DNA of 64,000 nt from Timema cristinae (GCA_039000515.1 JBCFYV010011164.1:39810566-39874565), one strand, 5' to 3'. Shown: positions 35,215 through 47,843, counted from the stretch's first letter. Program-made: numbers and translations. The notes: generated from the sequence alone by a model not told the origin.

Positions 35215-35300
35215 TTGAGGCCACGGAATGCTGTGCAGACGTGGTTCCACTGACAACTACAGTGACAACCCCCCTATGCTGGAACTTCGTTGATGAGTAG
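35215..35300 (+). CDS. Candidate terminal exon (hypothetical)
   Basis: A good-looking splice acceptor, a T-rich tract ending ttgtgttttcag at 35214, precedes a GC-richer frame that enters in phase 2 from position 35217. It reads EATECCADVVPL, then a Thr-rich stretch and CWNFVDE, then stops at 35298-35300. The composition (Cys, Thr, acidic residues) is unlike translated spacer DNA here. I recognise no family. There is no polyadenylation or upstream exon evidence, so this is a weak candidate. A competing 79-codon frame runs on the minus strand. Confidence 0.2.
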
Positions 35301-36316
35301 GTCGTTTCGACACACCAACCTTCCTCCAGTTCACTAGGAACAAGCTGTGGAGACGGGCTCCCTCAAACAAGAAAAGCGTCATCCCCCGAGGTTGAAGCTT
35401 CGCCAAACCCCAACCCTTCACCCTAAGGACTAGTGCCCCAATAGAGCAAGCAAGTGAATGTTTACTACTAATAAGCATGTCTTTACGTATCTTCAAGGAG
35501 GGAATAAAACAATTGAGGCGTTTTTATTAAGTGGGTCGTGAATAGGTCAAACAATTAGGTGTGACAGGTAACGATTGTGACGCTCAGAGTTGGTTTTAGG
35601 AACTAATTAGTCCTTTGCTCAGCCATCACCAAGGTCATGACGTCAGTGCCTAAGGATCATTTAGGGTTATTATTAGACAGCACAAACTCGTCGTCAAGGC
35701 CCGTATTTGTGTTATTCAGATGCGTAAATCATCTTGACGTATGAGATGTGCTGGATAATGTATAACGAGTATTACAAAGCAATGCTACCTTCCTCATATA
35801 TTCACCCTTATAATATGTCAAGTTACACCACATTGAAGAGCCCTGGGGTAGTGGTACCCATAAATGTGATAAACTCTACCACGCTGCAACATACAGTCAA
35901 ATAAATCAATGAATCATTAAGATTCGAAATTGGGATGACACACTATGCCATGCCAGTATATTGGTCGTTGCCAAGGTTGTATGTGTTGCTAAAATAAACC
36001 ATGATGAATGGACATGAACAATTTTAAACCAATTTAAAAGGGTCGCAATACTCACAAATACATAGCAGAGGGTTTATGGTATGATAAAGTGTGAATCTTT
36101 TGAAAGGTGGTGGATTCATCAAACGGAAACCATTTCAATCTTATCTCTCCAAGTAATAAATCACAGTGTTCTGGGAACTCTTATAAGGCAAGTTCTCTCT
36201 GAAGATCAAAGCTCTCCCGAACATTTCTTTAAGGGCACTTGAATTTTTACTCTACTGGTAATCAGCAAAACCATTTTGATATTGTCACATCCTAAACAGC
36301 ATTCTTTAATTTTGGG
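35301..36316. other. Unannotated region, GC-richer at left
   Basis: 35.3-35.5 kb continues the GC-richer island without a decisive frame. The rest is AT-rich spacer in which I recognise nothing. Confidence 0.35.
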
Positions 36317-36602
36317 AAAGCGGTGGCCTAGAGGTATGGTGTCAGACTTCTGTGCTGGGGGTCCAGGGTTCTATCTTCAGTCCCAGCACAGATGTATCTG
36401 ATTGCCAAATCCTTCCTTCACCTCTGACAAGACGTGTATTAATCACAGATTGTGAATGTGTGGAATGCCAAGCCTTCGCCGTGGTTCGGATCCCACGTTA
36501 AACTGTAGGTTCTCCATGTCATCTTACAATAACCCCACTATTATACATTAGCGTGAATGTGTATAACACGAACGGGTAATAATACGCGGTGTTAATAATA
36601 AT
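36317..36602 (+). mobile_element. SINE-A, subfamily with 15-bp insertion
   Basis: Head gcggtggcctagaggtatgg, box B region agggttctatcttcag (decayed), body with the extra gtgtattaatcaca at about 36434, and the usual 3' end and short TAA tail. More substitutions than the 5-9 kb copies, so probably older. No clear TSD. Confidence 0.85.
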
Positions 36603-36849
36603 TTAAGTGTGGATACCTTTGCCGTGAGTGAAATTTTCCGTTTAACTACAACAAAGCGCACAAATGTGATTCTGCGTGGAAAAGGTGCCAAAAACCAACT
36701 CCTATTTTTCTGTCTGTACCTCACACATGGTAGATTCTATTCCCGACAGGTGTACCACCAATCTTGCACCTGATAAGAGTTAATATTCTGCGTATTCATT
36801 TGTTTAAATTTCATACTTTTCATCCATATTATTGACCTTTTTACATATG

Positions 36850-37440
36850 TCTTCTAAGTATTTACACATCAAGACCTCTTTTTAGATGGCCTACTTTAGC
36901 ATCGAGGCTATATTTTTAGAATGATCTAATTTTACATTAGGGTTCTATGACATACTTTTGCATCCAGCCTATTCTTTTAGAATAACCTACTTACTTTACA
37001 TCCAGTTTCTATTTTGAGAATTGCCTATTTTTGCATCTGGTTTCTATTTTTAGAACTACCTACTTTACCATCCAAGTTCTATTTTTAGAATTACCTACTT
37101 TACCATCCAGTTTCTATTTTTAGAATTACCTACTTTACCATCCAGGTTCTATTTTTAGAATTACCTACTTTACCATCCAGTTTCTATTTTTAGAATTACC
37201 TACTTTACCATCAGGTTCTATTTTTAGAATTACCTACTTTTGCATCCAGGTTCTATTTTTAGAATTACCTACTTTGCATCCAGGTTCAATTTTTATAATT
37301 ACCTACTTTTGCATCCAGGTTCTATTTTTAGAATTACCTATTTTTGCATCTGGTTTATATTTATAGAATCAACTACTCTAACAGCCGGGTTCTATGGCCG
37401 AAATTCATATCCGGGCTATATTATAGAATGACCTTAAAGT
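36850..37440 (-). repeat. Minisatellite array, minus orientation
   Basis: About 15 units of 35-36 bp on the plus strand read ctatttttagaattacctac then tttaccatccaggtt. The reverse complement is the same unit as the 32.0-33.3 kb array. Units in the middle are very regular. At the right end (37430-37445) the orientation switches back, with aaagtaggtcatgg on plus. The 63-codon frame is the translated repeat. Confidence 0.92.
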
Positions 37441-37976
37441 AGGTCATGGTGTTGAAAGTCAATCTATGGTAGGTAGTTGTACGCACTACTGGGGGTAGTT
37501 CTTTGTTCTTTACAAATACCTTATCCTGTGGTTTTATTATCTCTTCCTCAAACTAATTGGTGTGTCATTCACCTAAACTACCTCTCTAATCTTACACCTA
37601 TAAATTAAGTCATTAAATAAATAATCCTCGAGTTAAAATTATTTTTAACGTCAGTTTAAGAAAGCGAAATAGTTTATTGATTAATTTGGTCAAAATTCTA
37701 AACCGATGCCCCACACGGGACTTAAAATCACTGTGCTTATCTTATAAAATCTACACGTGTTAGTGGGTGGATTTACTCCCACCCCATCTCCTAACTCTTA
37801 GAATGATGTGTTATACTTGGTGGTTGACCTACTTAAAAACCTAATTGCTAGATTTAAAAAAAAAGATGATTTTTTTTATCTTATAACATGTAAAAAAAAA
37901 TTGCCCACGCACTGGTCTCTAGTATTCTTCATTCCCCTCATACATGGTTATTTCCGGTAAAACTATTGTGTTTCAG
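37441..37976. other. Unannotated spacer
   Basis: No feature supported apart from the acceptor-like tract at its right end. Confidence 0.4.
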
Positions 37977-38111
37977 ATGAAATACTACCAACGTAACGTC
38001 AAGTACCACCCAGATAATGTTCTCCCTTGGGCAGAAAAAGGAATACACCTCGGTAGCCCCCCCTCAACGACACTCATTTTCTTCTTTACACCTCTCTCAG
38101 GAGGAGAATAG
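37977..38111 (+). CDS. Candidate exon after a splice acceptor (hypothetical)
   Basis: An acceptor-like tract (ctattgtgtttcag) is followed at once by a 44-codon frame. It starts MKYYQRNVKYHPDNVLPWAE, continues KGIHLG and a Ser/Pro/Thr stretch, and stops at 38109-38111. A gtagcc near 38053 could be a donor that ends the exon earlier. The first 26 residues look protein-like rather than AT-rich noise, but I recognise no family. A 105-codon minus frame overlaps (37985-38302) and competes. Low confidence. Confidence 0.2.
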   Translation: MKYYQRNVKYHPDNVLPWAEKGIHLGSPPSTTLIFFFTPLSGGE

Positions 38112-38214
38112 TGACGGGAAACGGGATGTGGGGCAGCTGAATCGATTAGAGGCGTGGGCCTCGGAAAAAGCCGGCTAAAACACAATGGTTTCAACCCACT
38201 ATCGTTGTGGTCTA

Positions 38215-38232
38215 CCCCCCCCCGGGGGGGGG
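38215..38232. repeat. C9G9 perfect palindrome
   Basis: Nine C followed directly by nine G, inside a GC-rich island (about 37.98-38.31 kb). Such a run can form a self-complementary or quadruplex-prone structure and is also error-prone in sequencing, so its exact length is uncertain. Confidence 0.85.
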
Positions 38233-38328
38233 AGTGTGGTCTGAAGAGAAGGGGGTTTGGTTTATCACACCTCCTGACCTCTGCGACCAGCATCGAGCAC
38301 AATGAAGTCTACACGGGGTAATAGCCCT

Positions 38329-38332
<4 letters not shown>

Positions 38333-38358
<26 letters not shown>
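38333..38358. repeat. (AC)n microsatellite
   Basis: Thirteen AC units. Confidence 0.95.
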
Positions 38359-38359
<1 letters not shown>

Positions 38360-38363
<4 letters not shown>

Positions 38364-39732
38364 TATTAAGATGCAGGACAACAAGTTACATTGTTACTGG
38401 CCAGTAGCGGAAGTAGAATTTATTATAAAGGGGGTGGGGGTGTAACAATAGGGGATAGGTAGCTATGGAGTTTAAGGGGGTGCCCCAGGTGGTTTATCAC
38501 GCTTTCACAATAGAAGACCTAAAGGATAATGAGTAGTTCAAAATGTAGTACAACAAAAGAGAGGGTTGAATAAATTGAAAGAGGAGGGTATTTTTTATTA
38601 GTGCAGACAGTTATGTAAGGGACATAGTGAACAAGGATTTTTTTTTACAGGATATGGGTATTCTATTTTTAAATTAAATTACTTCTTTCTTTTGGTAGTT
38701 GCTGGAAATAATGAGTTTGTGCTCCTATTGGTAAAATTCTGATAAAAGTGAAAGCTAAGATATATACGAGCACGTATTTTTCTTTTTGAAAATTGCATTA
38801 TTATATTTGTTAATTAAAAAATTATCAATATGAAATTTTCCCGTATAATTTGTCAATTTAATATTTCAGCGTCACCCTCCATTTGATAGGTTAAATCATA
38901 AATATTAAAATATCAAATTAGGCCCTTATTGTAAATAAAGAAATGTATTTATGTTTATGTATATTTAGTATTAATTTATATTACGTTTATAATCAAACAC
39001 TTTTTTTAAACTCAATTTATAAATTAATTATTATTTTAATCAGTATTTCCGATTTTGCAACGATTGAAACAAGCTATCTTAAAGAACCAGTTCGCAAATT
39101 TGTATCCGGTTTTGTTTTTATGTTGAGTTGTGAAGTGGATAGGAAGCGGTGATAATTTGATAGTTATAAACTAAAGTTAGTTAGAAATGTCGCAATGCAC
39201 CTGTGACTAGCACGCGTGATTCGCTTGCTACCGTAATTAATTAAACTACCCTGGTTCACAATCAAACGAAACCCTCTTTCAACACTGATTGTAGTTTTTC
39301 AAACAAAACATAAATTAGTACAATAATATCAAATTCACACTTTGAATACAGTCTGTAAAATATCATATAGTGATCACAAAAACACTTTACTGTGATATCA
39401 AACAAAACAACACTTTTTATGATAGCTAATTAAATGCACTTACATTAACTAACCCTTTCAACACATTTTGGAGGGGGGGAAAACATGATTGTGATACTAA
39501 AAACTTTCTATACATTTTTGTGGGAATAAAAGTATAAAAACAAACCATATCAACACAGTTCACAATTAACAAACAAAAAAATATTTTACTGGCAGCACTT
39601 TTTTTAGTAACAAACAAAATCATGCAAATTCAAACAAAGCCTTTTAAAACTTTTTGAAACAACAAAATATGTATTTATTGTAATAATAATCACTGGTTCT
39701 AATATACATAATGACGTTTTAATTATCTACTC
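38360..39732. other. AT-rich spacer, possible MITE end
   Basis: At 38401-38450 the text ccagtagcggaag followed by a G-rich stretch resembles one terminal end of a hAT-type MITE, but I found no matching opposite end. The rest is AT-rich with no recognised element. Confidence 0.35.
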
Positions 39733-39744
39733 TTCTATCATGTT

Positions 39745-39913
39745 GTTATTTATTATTATATTATTAGCACCGCGTCTTACTACCCGTTCGGGTTATACGC
39801 ACTTACGCTAACGTGTAATGGTAGGGTGATTGTGAGATGAAATGGAGGACCTACAGTTTAACGTGGAATCCGAACCACGGTGGAGGCCTGGCATTCCCCA
39901 CATTCACAAGATG
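39745..39913 (-). mobile_element. SINE-A, 5'-truncated, with perfect TSD
   Basis: Reverse orientation: TTA tail remnant, standard 3' end and about 130 bp of body, stopping before the tRNA head. The twelve bases ttctatcatgtt flank it exactly at 39733-39744 and 39914-39925, so the missing 5' part was never integrated. Confidence 0.93.
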
Positions 39914-40199
39914 TTCTATCATGTTAATAGAGTGTATAGATTTCCTTTCAATTCTAACTTCCTAGCTTAATTAATACATATGTAAATAGCCCTAACTTGT
40001 AAAAAGACGCGGCGAAAAACAATCTGATCTTGTAGGATGGTATTAATATCCAGGGAAATATAAACCCCTATTTAATATAAAATAAGATTACTATTTGATA
40101 TTCAGGTTATTTTTCCCCAACGAATCTAATTACTGGTTGTAACTATATTAATTATTAAGGATAAGAAAAGTAGAATTTAAAGTAAATTAACTTATATTT

Positions 40200-40332
40200 G
40201 TAAAGAGATAGATTGGCTAACCATTTGGGAAAAACCACCCTCAATATACCCAGCTTGGATTAGAACCCCGATCTTCCAATCACCAGAAAACCAGGTAAGG
40301 TGATCTTAACGTTTAGTCCGCACTCACAACGT
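40200..40332 (-). repeat. Family B SINE fragment
   Basis: The plus strand shows gggaaaaaccaccctc, then attagaaccccgatcttcc (box B complement) and a decayed head. The 3' part is missing. Confidence 0.45.
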
Positions 40333-40479
40333 TATGGTCCATATAATAAATAATGCTAAATTTTCACTTTGTTACCATTGTACTGTCCATGATTGGCTCG
40401 ACCAAGTCAAAAGGAACAGGAGTAGAGGATATAATTATAAGTTAGAACGTTGTAGTTCGTCAGAAGAAAAAAATGAGAT

Positions 40480-40605
40480 TATTAAAGTTAAAAGAGCCAA
40501 AACTAAGTCAGAATCCCCCGAGCACCCTACCGGAATTTGAACCCGATCTCCTCGGAATTGGTAGTCAAGTCTAATGGGAGAGTGACACCATTCAACCAAC
40601 AAAGT
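40480..40605 (-). repeat. Family B SINE fragment
   Basis: gaatttgaacccgatctcct is the box B complement; the head follows to about 40600. The body is missing. Two such fragments within 400 bp may be pieces of independent insertions. Confidence 0.45.
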
Positions 40606-41505
40606 GTTTATTTGTATAGAAATGTAAGCTACGCTCGTGTGAAGTTTTGTTGGTACGTGATATAGTAATTCCATAATTTATATACTTAAATATTATGTAA
40701 ACTCCTAAATTTATTAAAATTATAAATGGCCTTACATTTATTTCCTATAGTTGCTTCCAAATTTGGTAGATTAAAAAAAGGATTACTATAATGATCGCAA
40801 AGAAAAAAATATAGTTCCCTAGCATATGCCTTGATCTGCCTTCCTCTTTCTAACCTCACCTCATCATTCTGTTTAGCTCAAAGGGCCAAACGAAGGTTCT
40901 CGTTGATTTCCACTCTGCATAACGCTAAAAGTGGGGTTGCTGTGTTGCCGCGTTTTGAATGCCCAGCCATGCGTGAGGCAACTCCGTCTACAAAGGAATG
41001 AGGGGGATAAGGAAAGAAATTGTGATAAAGAAAGAGGTAATGAGTGAGATAGAGAAATTAGCAACTCATTACCGGTATTTTATTGATATATAGCACGCTT
41101 CAAATTGATTATTATAAATATAAATCAACCAAATTTACTCTTTCATATTGGATTCGCCTGTTCGTTCTGTGGCAGATTAGTTTCTTGGCTACGTCGATTC
41201 AGATATCCTGATGAAATCTTTCCATAAGATATACACGTGAATACTTTGTAAATTGGTAAATTTATTTTAAATAAAAATGAAGGGTTAAGTAACCCACTTA
41301 ACTTTAAAACATCTTAATTGAATACAATTAATAACAGGGCTATGACGAACCCGGATAATCAGAAGGAACCGAAAAAAACAGAGGAGATATTTTGTTTCAA
41401 TAAGAAACAAAGAGGTGAAACATAAGAAATTTAATCAAATATAACAATAAATACTAGAACATCCGTGATTTTGGGTCATTCAATGAAAGATTCAATTAGT
41501 AGTAG
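40606..41505. other. Unannotated spacer
   Basis: A slightly GC-richer patch near 40.85-41.0 kb has a 63-codon minus frame rich in Ser/Leu from a pyrimidine tract. I see no gene. Confidence 0.4.
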
Positions 41506-41509
41506 GGCC

Positions 41510-41735
41510 TCGCATCTGGGTTTGAATGAACTAAGACGTCACTCACCTCACTGCGGGATGGTAAGGTTGGGTTTGAAATCCAACTGTATTTACTAAAGGT
41601 TTATTCCAAACGATTTCCCCTTATCCTTCTATAATAATGTAGGTACATTTCCTTTTATGTCTACCTTCATCAAACTTATCCTATTGGTATCGCTAAATGA
41701 GATCATGGACGGGTATAAGATGTGGTGTCAAAGAA
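41510..41735 (+). repeat. Family B SINE
   Basis: Head with gaactaagacgtcactc, box B gttgggtttgaaatccaac, body phrases attccaaacgatttcccc and aatgtaggtacatttcc, and an end resembling gggtataagatgtggtg. Confidence 0.5.
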
Positions 41736-42119
41736 AAAAAGTAGGCTTTTGTATAAGTGGCCAAGCGATCTAAAGAACTGAGCAAATTGAACTGCTTAAT
41801 TATTGAGTTAGGTAAGTACTGCATGTATTTCTCCAATAAGCTTAACGCTTCCTATTTTAAACACCAGCTACATGAATTCACACGTCGATTTTATGAAAAT
41901 TTAATTTAATCTCTCTATACTCCAATGTTATTATTATTGTTATTACTATTTATTATAATAATAATAGAATGTTCCTCAATGTTGAGTTTTATCTCCAACT
42001 GTAACCGTACACATCATACATGAAATATCATACATTATATATTAACAAAAGAACATAATTATTTTAAAAAATGAGTGTAGAATCATAAAGAAGACTCAAT
42101 TCACATAATAAATGGCATT

Positions 42120-42345
42120 TTCCTACTTCTTTTTATCCCTTGCATCAACTAGTATCGAAGTATATCTCTCCTTCGAACACACAACAATCTGTGACCAGAT
42201 CGCTAATGGTCTACCTCTTCACCTCCTGCCTTCAGGTTCTTATTCTTGGATCATCTTCGGGTTACGGTTGTTGTCCATTCTGTGTACGTGGCCGTAACAT
42301 CTTTGTATCTTCCTTTCACTCTCATCGAGTATAGTTGCCTCAGCG
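42120..42345 (-). pseudogene. Non-LTR retrotransposon C-terminal fragment
   Basis: Read on the minus strand from about 42335 to 42130, one frame gives CYGHVHRMDNNRNPKMI, then EPEGRR, a stop, RGRPLAIW. This is the signature C-terminus of LINE 'endonuclease-reverse transcriptase' proteins: (W/Y)GHV.RM...R.P K...W.P.GRR.RGRP...W. Two in-frame stops (one in the WxP box position, one inside GRRxRGRP) disable it. Nothing upstream (RT core) is present within the next few hundred bases. The two ~60-codon plus-strand frames over this segment are shadows. Confidence 0.8.
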
Positions 42346-45300
42346 TGCATCAATATTCATAAGATAAAATAAGAGACAGACAATGGTGTAAGGATTGACA
42401 AATTTAAGAAAATATAGGTTGAATATAGAAATTTGTAAAATGATTCAACAATTTTTTAAATAAAAATACTAGTTACAATTAAAATAACTTAATACACTTT
42501 GAAAAGTAAGCATGTATACAAAAGTTAAATTTTATGATGTTTGAAAATTTATGATAAAAATTTAGTTTTATACATGGTAAATTTTGAGTTATAGAGAATT
42601 TTGTCATAGCCTGTATCCGTCAAAATGAAGCCAAAAAAAGTCAAGGCAAAATTTTTATGTTAAAAAATGTTGAAATATTTCTGAGATATTAAAAAAAAGA
42701 AAGCATAAAATGTACCGTTGAATCAACTACTTTTAATGTTCTCATTGGACGTGAATCCTTGCTTACTATTTCAAATATAAATGTATATATTTGTGTATAT
42801 ATATATATATATATATTTATTTATTATACATATATAGATATAATATTGTATTTATATCAGACAAGCCAGCACAAAGTAAAAGACAATCAGTTCTTATGGA
42901 ATATATAAGGTCTGTCTAGAATTTCTAAGAATGCCCCAATTATTGGAAAAGTGGTTGATAGAGCAGCTGACGTAATTTTTGTAGTCCTCACACTTTGTGA
43001 CACTTTGCATAGTCACTATCCCATACTTAACTACAGGTTCACTCAATCACGTGATCTAGCGTTTCTAAAAGCTTTAAAAGAAACTTCGATGTGAGAGCTC
43101 TCTCCCAGACAGTTACGTGTATGCAATTTAATTTAATTTCTAATTAAATACTTCTGTATGTATAAACATATGATAAATATAAATTTAAATACCATTATTA
43201 AGAAATAATATATTATTAATCATTTGAATATAGCTACTTTAATTTTAATACTGCATGTTAGCTCTCCTTTTTACTTTTAAAACATTGAGTCTTACATACA
43301 TATTTTAAAATGTGTTTATATTTTACAACAAAATCGACAACCAGCTGCATTTGTTTTACTAAGCAATCCTATACCATGTTCAATATTTTTATTGTATTAT
43401 TTAAAGAAAATCTTCTAGTATATTTACCCCCAATCCCCGTGACCTCCTCGAAACTCCACTCTTTTGAAATAGCAAATGGTTCAAAATGTTTATCTTAAAC
43501 CTACCTTCCTACCGTTATTCCTCTGCAGACATTCTTCTAATGGAGGTTTACTTCACATACCTCTAATATAGATAGATGCCACACTACAAATTGAAAAGGT
43601 ATGAATAGGAACTAAATTTTCAATAGAATTAAAAGAATGTCAAAAGTTTAACAAACGTGATAAAATAATATTTTTACTAATTCCAAGCAAACTAGATACC
43701 TGTGAATACTGTATTTATATACTTGTTTGGTCAAGTAAAGAGGTACTAATCAGTTTCAATGCCATCATGCCATTTTCAGTATTTCCCGATTTAATATGTT
43801 GTTTATAATTAAATAATATAATAAAAGTAATTAAGCTGTGGCGAAGAGGTTATAATAATTATGGGCGCCATTCCTTAGCATTTCAGTTAAGAGAATTTAA
43901 AAAATTCTAAATTCTCTTTGTCTAGCTCCGATGGTGTCACGATGACCCCTTTTTTGGGTGTTTAGTTAGGCAAACAAGCGAACCTCCATAAATGTGTCTG
44001 AGAAATATTAATACCATCATATAGGGCTGCTATATACACTAAATACAACCTGTTCTCATATCTTGGTAAAGGTGATACTGTACAATGCAAATATAAATAA
44101 ATAATATAGGTTATTATTTGGTCTAATATTATTTATAACCTTCTCCAAAATCCCTAGATATACCTTCCTAAAAAAACACTAAAATTGTATTTATAATAAA
44201 AAGACAATATCTAAGTAAAATTAAGTGTTAAGGTTTACCAATTTAAATTTAGTATAACAAAATTAAAATTGAACAAATACAAAATAAATGTGTTATGTGA
44301 ATTCTCCAATTAAAAAAAGGGAGTCAACATGAAATATTGTGATGCATTCACTACAATCTGTTGTTACTGTTGACATGTGTATTTCTTTAGTATTAACATA
44401 ACTTGACACATTATGTTTACAAAAAAGCTTATGTTAATATTTTAGGTTATCTTCTTTAATAACCTAGGTCAAAATTAAATGTCTTCAGATGACATAATTT
44501 ACTAGTGTAGAATAAAATATTCAGGTTTCACCAATTTTGAAGCTCTAAAAGGGAAAATATTATGTTCATATATATTTACAATTTAAATTTCCATAAACTA
44601 TATGTTAAAATGTCACTTGAGGACTTTGCCTGCTTTTGAAAACACTATCCATTTATAGGTATTCACTAATAAAGAACCAATGTTTTACGCCAAAAAAATG
44701 CTATTTTTGTGAGTTTATTACTTGCAAACGCTAAGTAGGAGAGAGTTAAAAGTACTAGATCCTGCAAAGTTGGATATTGCTCTTTATGAATATTTGTTAT
44801 CCATCCCCTCTGAACCACTCTATCCTGTACCTTGATGACCAAAGGGGATGGTGTAAAAGAAGGTCTCGCCTGGTTGAGACATAATTACTTGACATAATTA
44901 CGTGCTTGAGAGTGTATGGTTGTGCTTGTCAATCAAGTCAGTGGCGTGCTAGAAACCATGGAGATCGTATGTGTTTTAACACATTTTTCATGCATGCTTG
45001 AAAGTCTATGGGTCGCTTAAAGTTTTCAGATTACCCCACCACTACCACCCACATACCCACCCACCCCCACCCATCAAAACTAAATTATCTTGTTATAGCC
45101 AGCAATTATTTGACTACACACGAGTCACTGAAATAAATATTATAGATTTTGTTTCGCTGTACTACTTTCTAAATGCCAGAGAAAATTAAAGTTCCTTGTA
45201 TAAAAACTAGAAATAAAAAACATTTTCTACTAACAAAATAGTGATATATCCCTGAGAAATACTTTTTAATCAGTATTGTATTGTACTAATCTGTTTTGTC

Positions 45301-46550
45301 ATCTTTTTTTAGCTTGTTTCGAATTAAACGTTAAAATGTAGCTTTTCTGCACCCCAATAAGTGCACTTTGGCAGATAATCTTATTTTTTTCACATTAATT
45401 ATATTCGACGTTAATATTAAATTGACTTTTAAAATGACAGAAGACTTTAGTTGTATTTAATACTGTTTATAAAGGGATTTTAGTATATATCATCTAAGCT
45501 TTTAAAATAATATATATTTTAAAACATATAAATATGACGTTTTAAAATTATTTTAAATCTAGTTTGCCCTTTTAAATTGAGTCAGTTTTTTTTCTCTCTA
45601 TAGTATTTTACACACCTCGTAATATGTTGTTGTCAAGGACAGATTATGATAACTGTAAATGTAATAAACGTTAAGTCATGTGGTCAGCTGTCACTTTTGA
45701 TAGATAATATCAAAAAACATAAAATAACACTAATACAATTTAAAGTGTTGCCAATGTTGACAACAAAATAGTATGGTTGTATTCATATTAAATGTCATTC
45801 CTACTCAAATTCTATTATGTCAACACAGCTCCAAACAGTTATGGCTTGTCAATTTTCCTTATTTTACTTCAAATAAATTGAATCAAGTAACATTGAAAAG
45901 GACACACATTAATTTAAATGGCCTCTCAAATATTTGAAGATATCACATCTATATACTTACATAGTTGTTTAGTTTGAGGATACTTTATTTTCGAATTTTA
46001 CTCAAATACAAGTGTAATGAAAATGTACCCTTTGTGTGTTTTCTCCGTTCAAAGGATTATCGTTCGATGCCAAAGTGTCCATCCAACCAGCACAGTTTCT
46101 GCACATCAGACAGCATTCAAAACTCGACCAAGAGGAAGAGAGAATCACTGAGAAAGAAGTAATGTGACTAACCTAGATATTACTACCCCCAGACAGTAGA
46201 GACGTGATGCTGTGAGGCTGGTGAGTGGGTTGGGTAGAGGGAGTAAAGTGACACGTATCAGACTGCTAGCTTACTTTACAAACATAATTCTCTTCTTGAG
46301 CACTGTTTCTCACAGTCAAAGAGGACGTAATTTTAGGAGGATACACTCTTTATTCCCTAGTTGTACTGAAGCAATATTCTATTTATCTTTGCCAAAATAG
46401 TTTTGTTATAAGAACTACAAAAACACTGGTCGTAATATTAAGGTAGTATGGACGGGAACAAGAGTTAAGATCAGCTCTTACACGGTTTTTTTAATATAAA
46501 AAACTACTAACTTTTGGTTAAAATTAATAACAATGTCTTAGAACCGCTGT
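42346..46550. other. Long AT-rich region with little structure
   Basis: I see a (TA)n run at 42797-42818, an AT palindrome at 43891-43918 (agagaattt...aaattctct), and a segment near 45685-45765 (cagctgtcacttttgatag, gccaatgttgac) that resembles 21060-21150. No coding or RNA gene is supported. Frames of 62-65 codons here are AT-rich and lack domains. Confidence 0.4.
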
Positions 46551-46554
46551 TTAC

Positions 46555-46750
46555 GGGCTATACGTGTACGTAGTAACTACTCTAATAGGAATGAAAAATT
46601 TTGAATTAAGAGTCGGGGTGCATTTGTCTAGAGTAAAAGTGAAAAACAATTCAAGAAAAACTATCCTTAGTACACCTGACCAGAATTCAAACACCTATGT
46701 ACCCGTCATCATCAAACTAGTCAATGAGAGTGATGCCTTAGAATAAGTAG
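46555..46750 (-). repeat. Family B SINE, degraded
   Basis: gggctatacgtgtac end remnant, body agagtaaaagtgaaaaac, cctgaccagaattcaaac (box B complement), and head gagagtgatgccttagaata. The 60-codon plus frame is a shadow. Confidence 0.5.
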
Positions 46751-47297
46751 GCATATACGCGAGTAGTTAAGCATTATTTTAGTAGATACGATCAGTTTAA
46801 TTTCCTACACAAGGTAATCTGACTATTTCTTGAATAGTTGATGTGCATAGTGGAAATTGATCATAATCTTTTTAAATTAGGATAAAAAGTCTGTTCATAT
46901 TCTGCAATGCAAGTAACAAATATTCAGGAACCACTAGGAACACTATGCGTGGAAAATTAAACTAAAATCATCTAATGAATCGATAATTTACCTATTCTGA
47001 ATGTAAGAATATTTTTCTATAAAAACTGCAAAAAATATTTAATACTTTAACTCGCGTACGCTACATATCCACCTTAAAGTTTCAAACGAAATAGCTATTT
47101 TCTCAGTTAATAACATCACCAGTGGCTGACACCCTTGCTAAGTCGTTAACAAGTCTGTCAAGAATTCCATTGCCACCATGACGTAAAAATTAATAAGCGG
47201 TGAAATTGGATATTATCCTCGCACGGTGATGTTATTGATGGCTTGGGCACTGAATGCTCTTTCTCTTTTGGAGTTTATTGTTTGTTTTTTTCCACTT

Positions 47298-47515
47298 AAT
47301 CCTACCATCTGTCTAGGTTGTACGCACATGTCCTATTTATGATAATAGGCTAGATTATGAGAAAGATTGAAATTAAATAAAGTGTGCCCACATTTGCGTG
47401 GAGGGAGAGTGGAAAACCACTCTCATAACACCCGACATGGATTCAAACTTTGATCCCTCTGTCATCGGCAGTCTATTCTAATATGAAAGTTATGCCTTAG
47501 ACTATGCGACCACCA
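47298..47515 (-). repeat. Family B SINE
   Basis: Body tttgcgtggagggagagtgg and aacacccgacatgg, then attcaaactttgatccc (box B complement) and head gttatgccttagactatgcg ending accaccaaag. The 3' end is decayed. Confidence 0.6.
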
Positions 47516-47843
47516 AAGCAGGGGTGGTTTGGAGTAATATTAGCTTAATCATTTGCTTTTACAATCAGTTGATTCAGATAGTCCACACAAAATATACTTG
47601 TATACATTAAAAAGTTAAAAGTATATTAAACGTTTACTGTGTTGAATCGACAAGATGGTAACGTTGAGTTTATTTTGTTGACAAAAACCATGTGAATGCA
47701 TTGGCCTAACAAAACGAGTATATCGTAAGTACAAAATATTTACAAATACAAAATATTTATAGTGACAATTAGAGATTAAATGTATTGTTAAATTATCTAA
47801 AAATAATAACAAATAATATATAGATATAATTATCTGTAACTCA

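Noticed and set aside
36850..37440. CRISPR array
   Set aside because: Units are contiguous with no unique spacers, and the context is eukaryotic; it is a minisatellite.
38401..38450. Second hAT-like MITE
   Set aside because: Only one end-like motif was found; no opposite end or target duplication could be located.
42112..42334. Two overlapping ~60-codon plus-strand frames
   Set aside because: Shadows of the minus-strand LINE C-terminal fragment.
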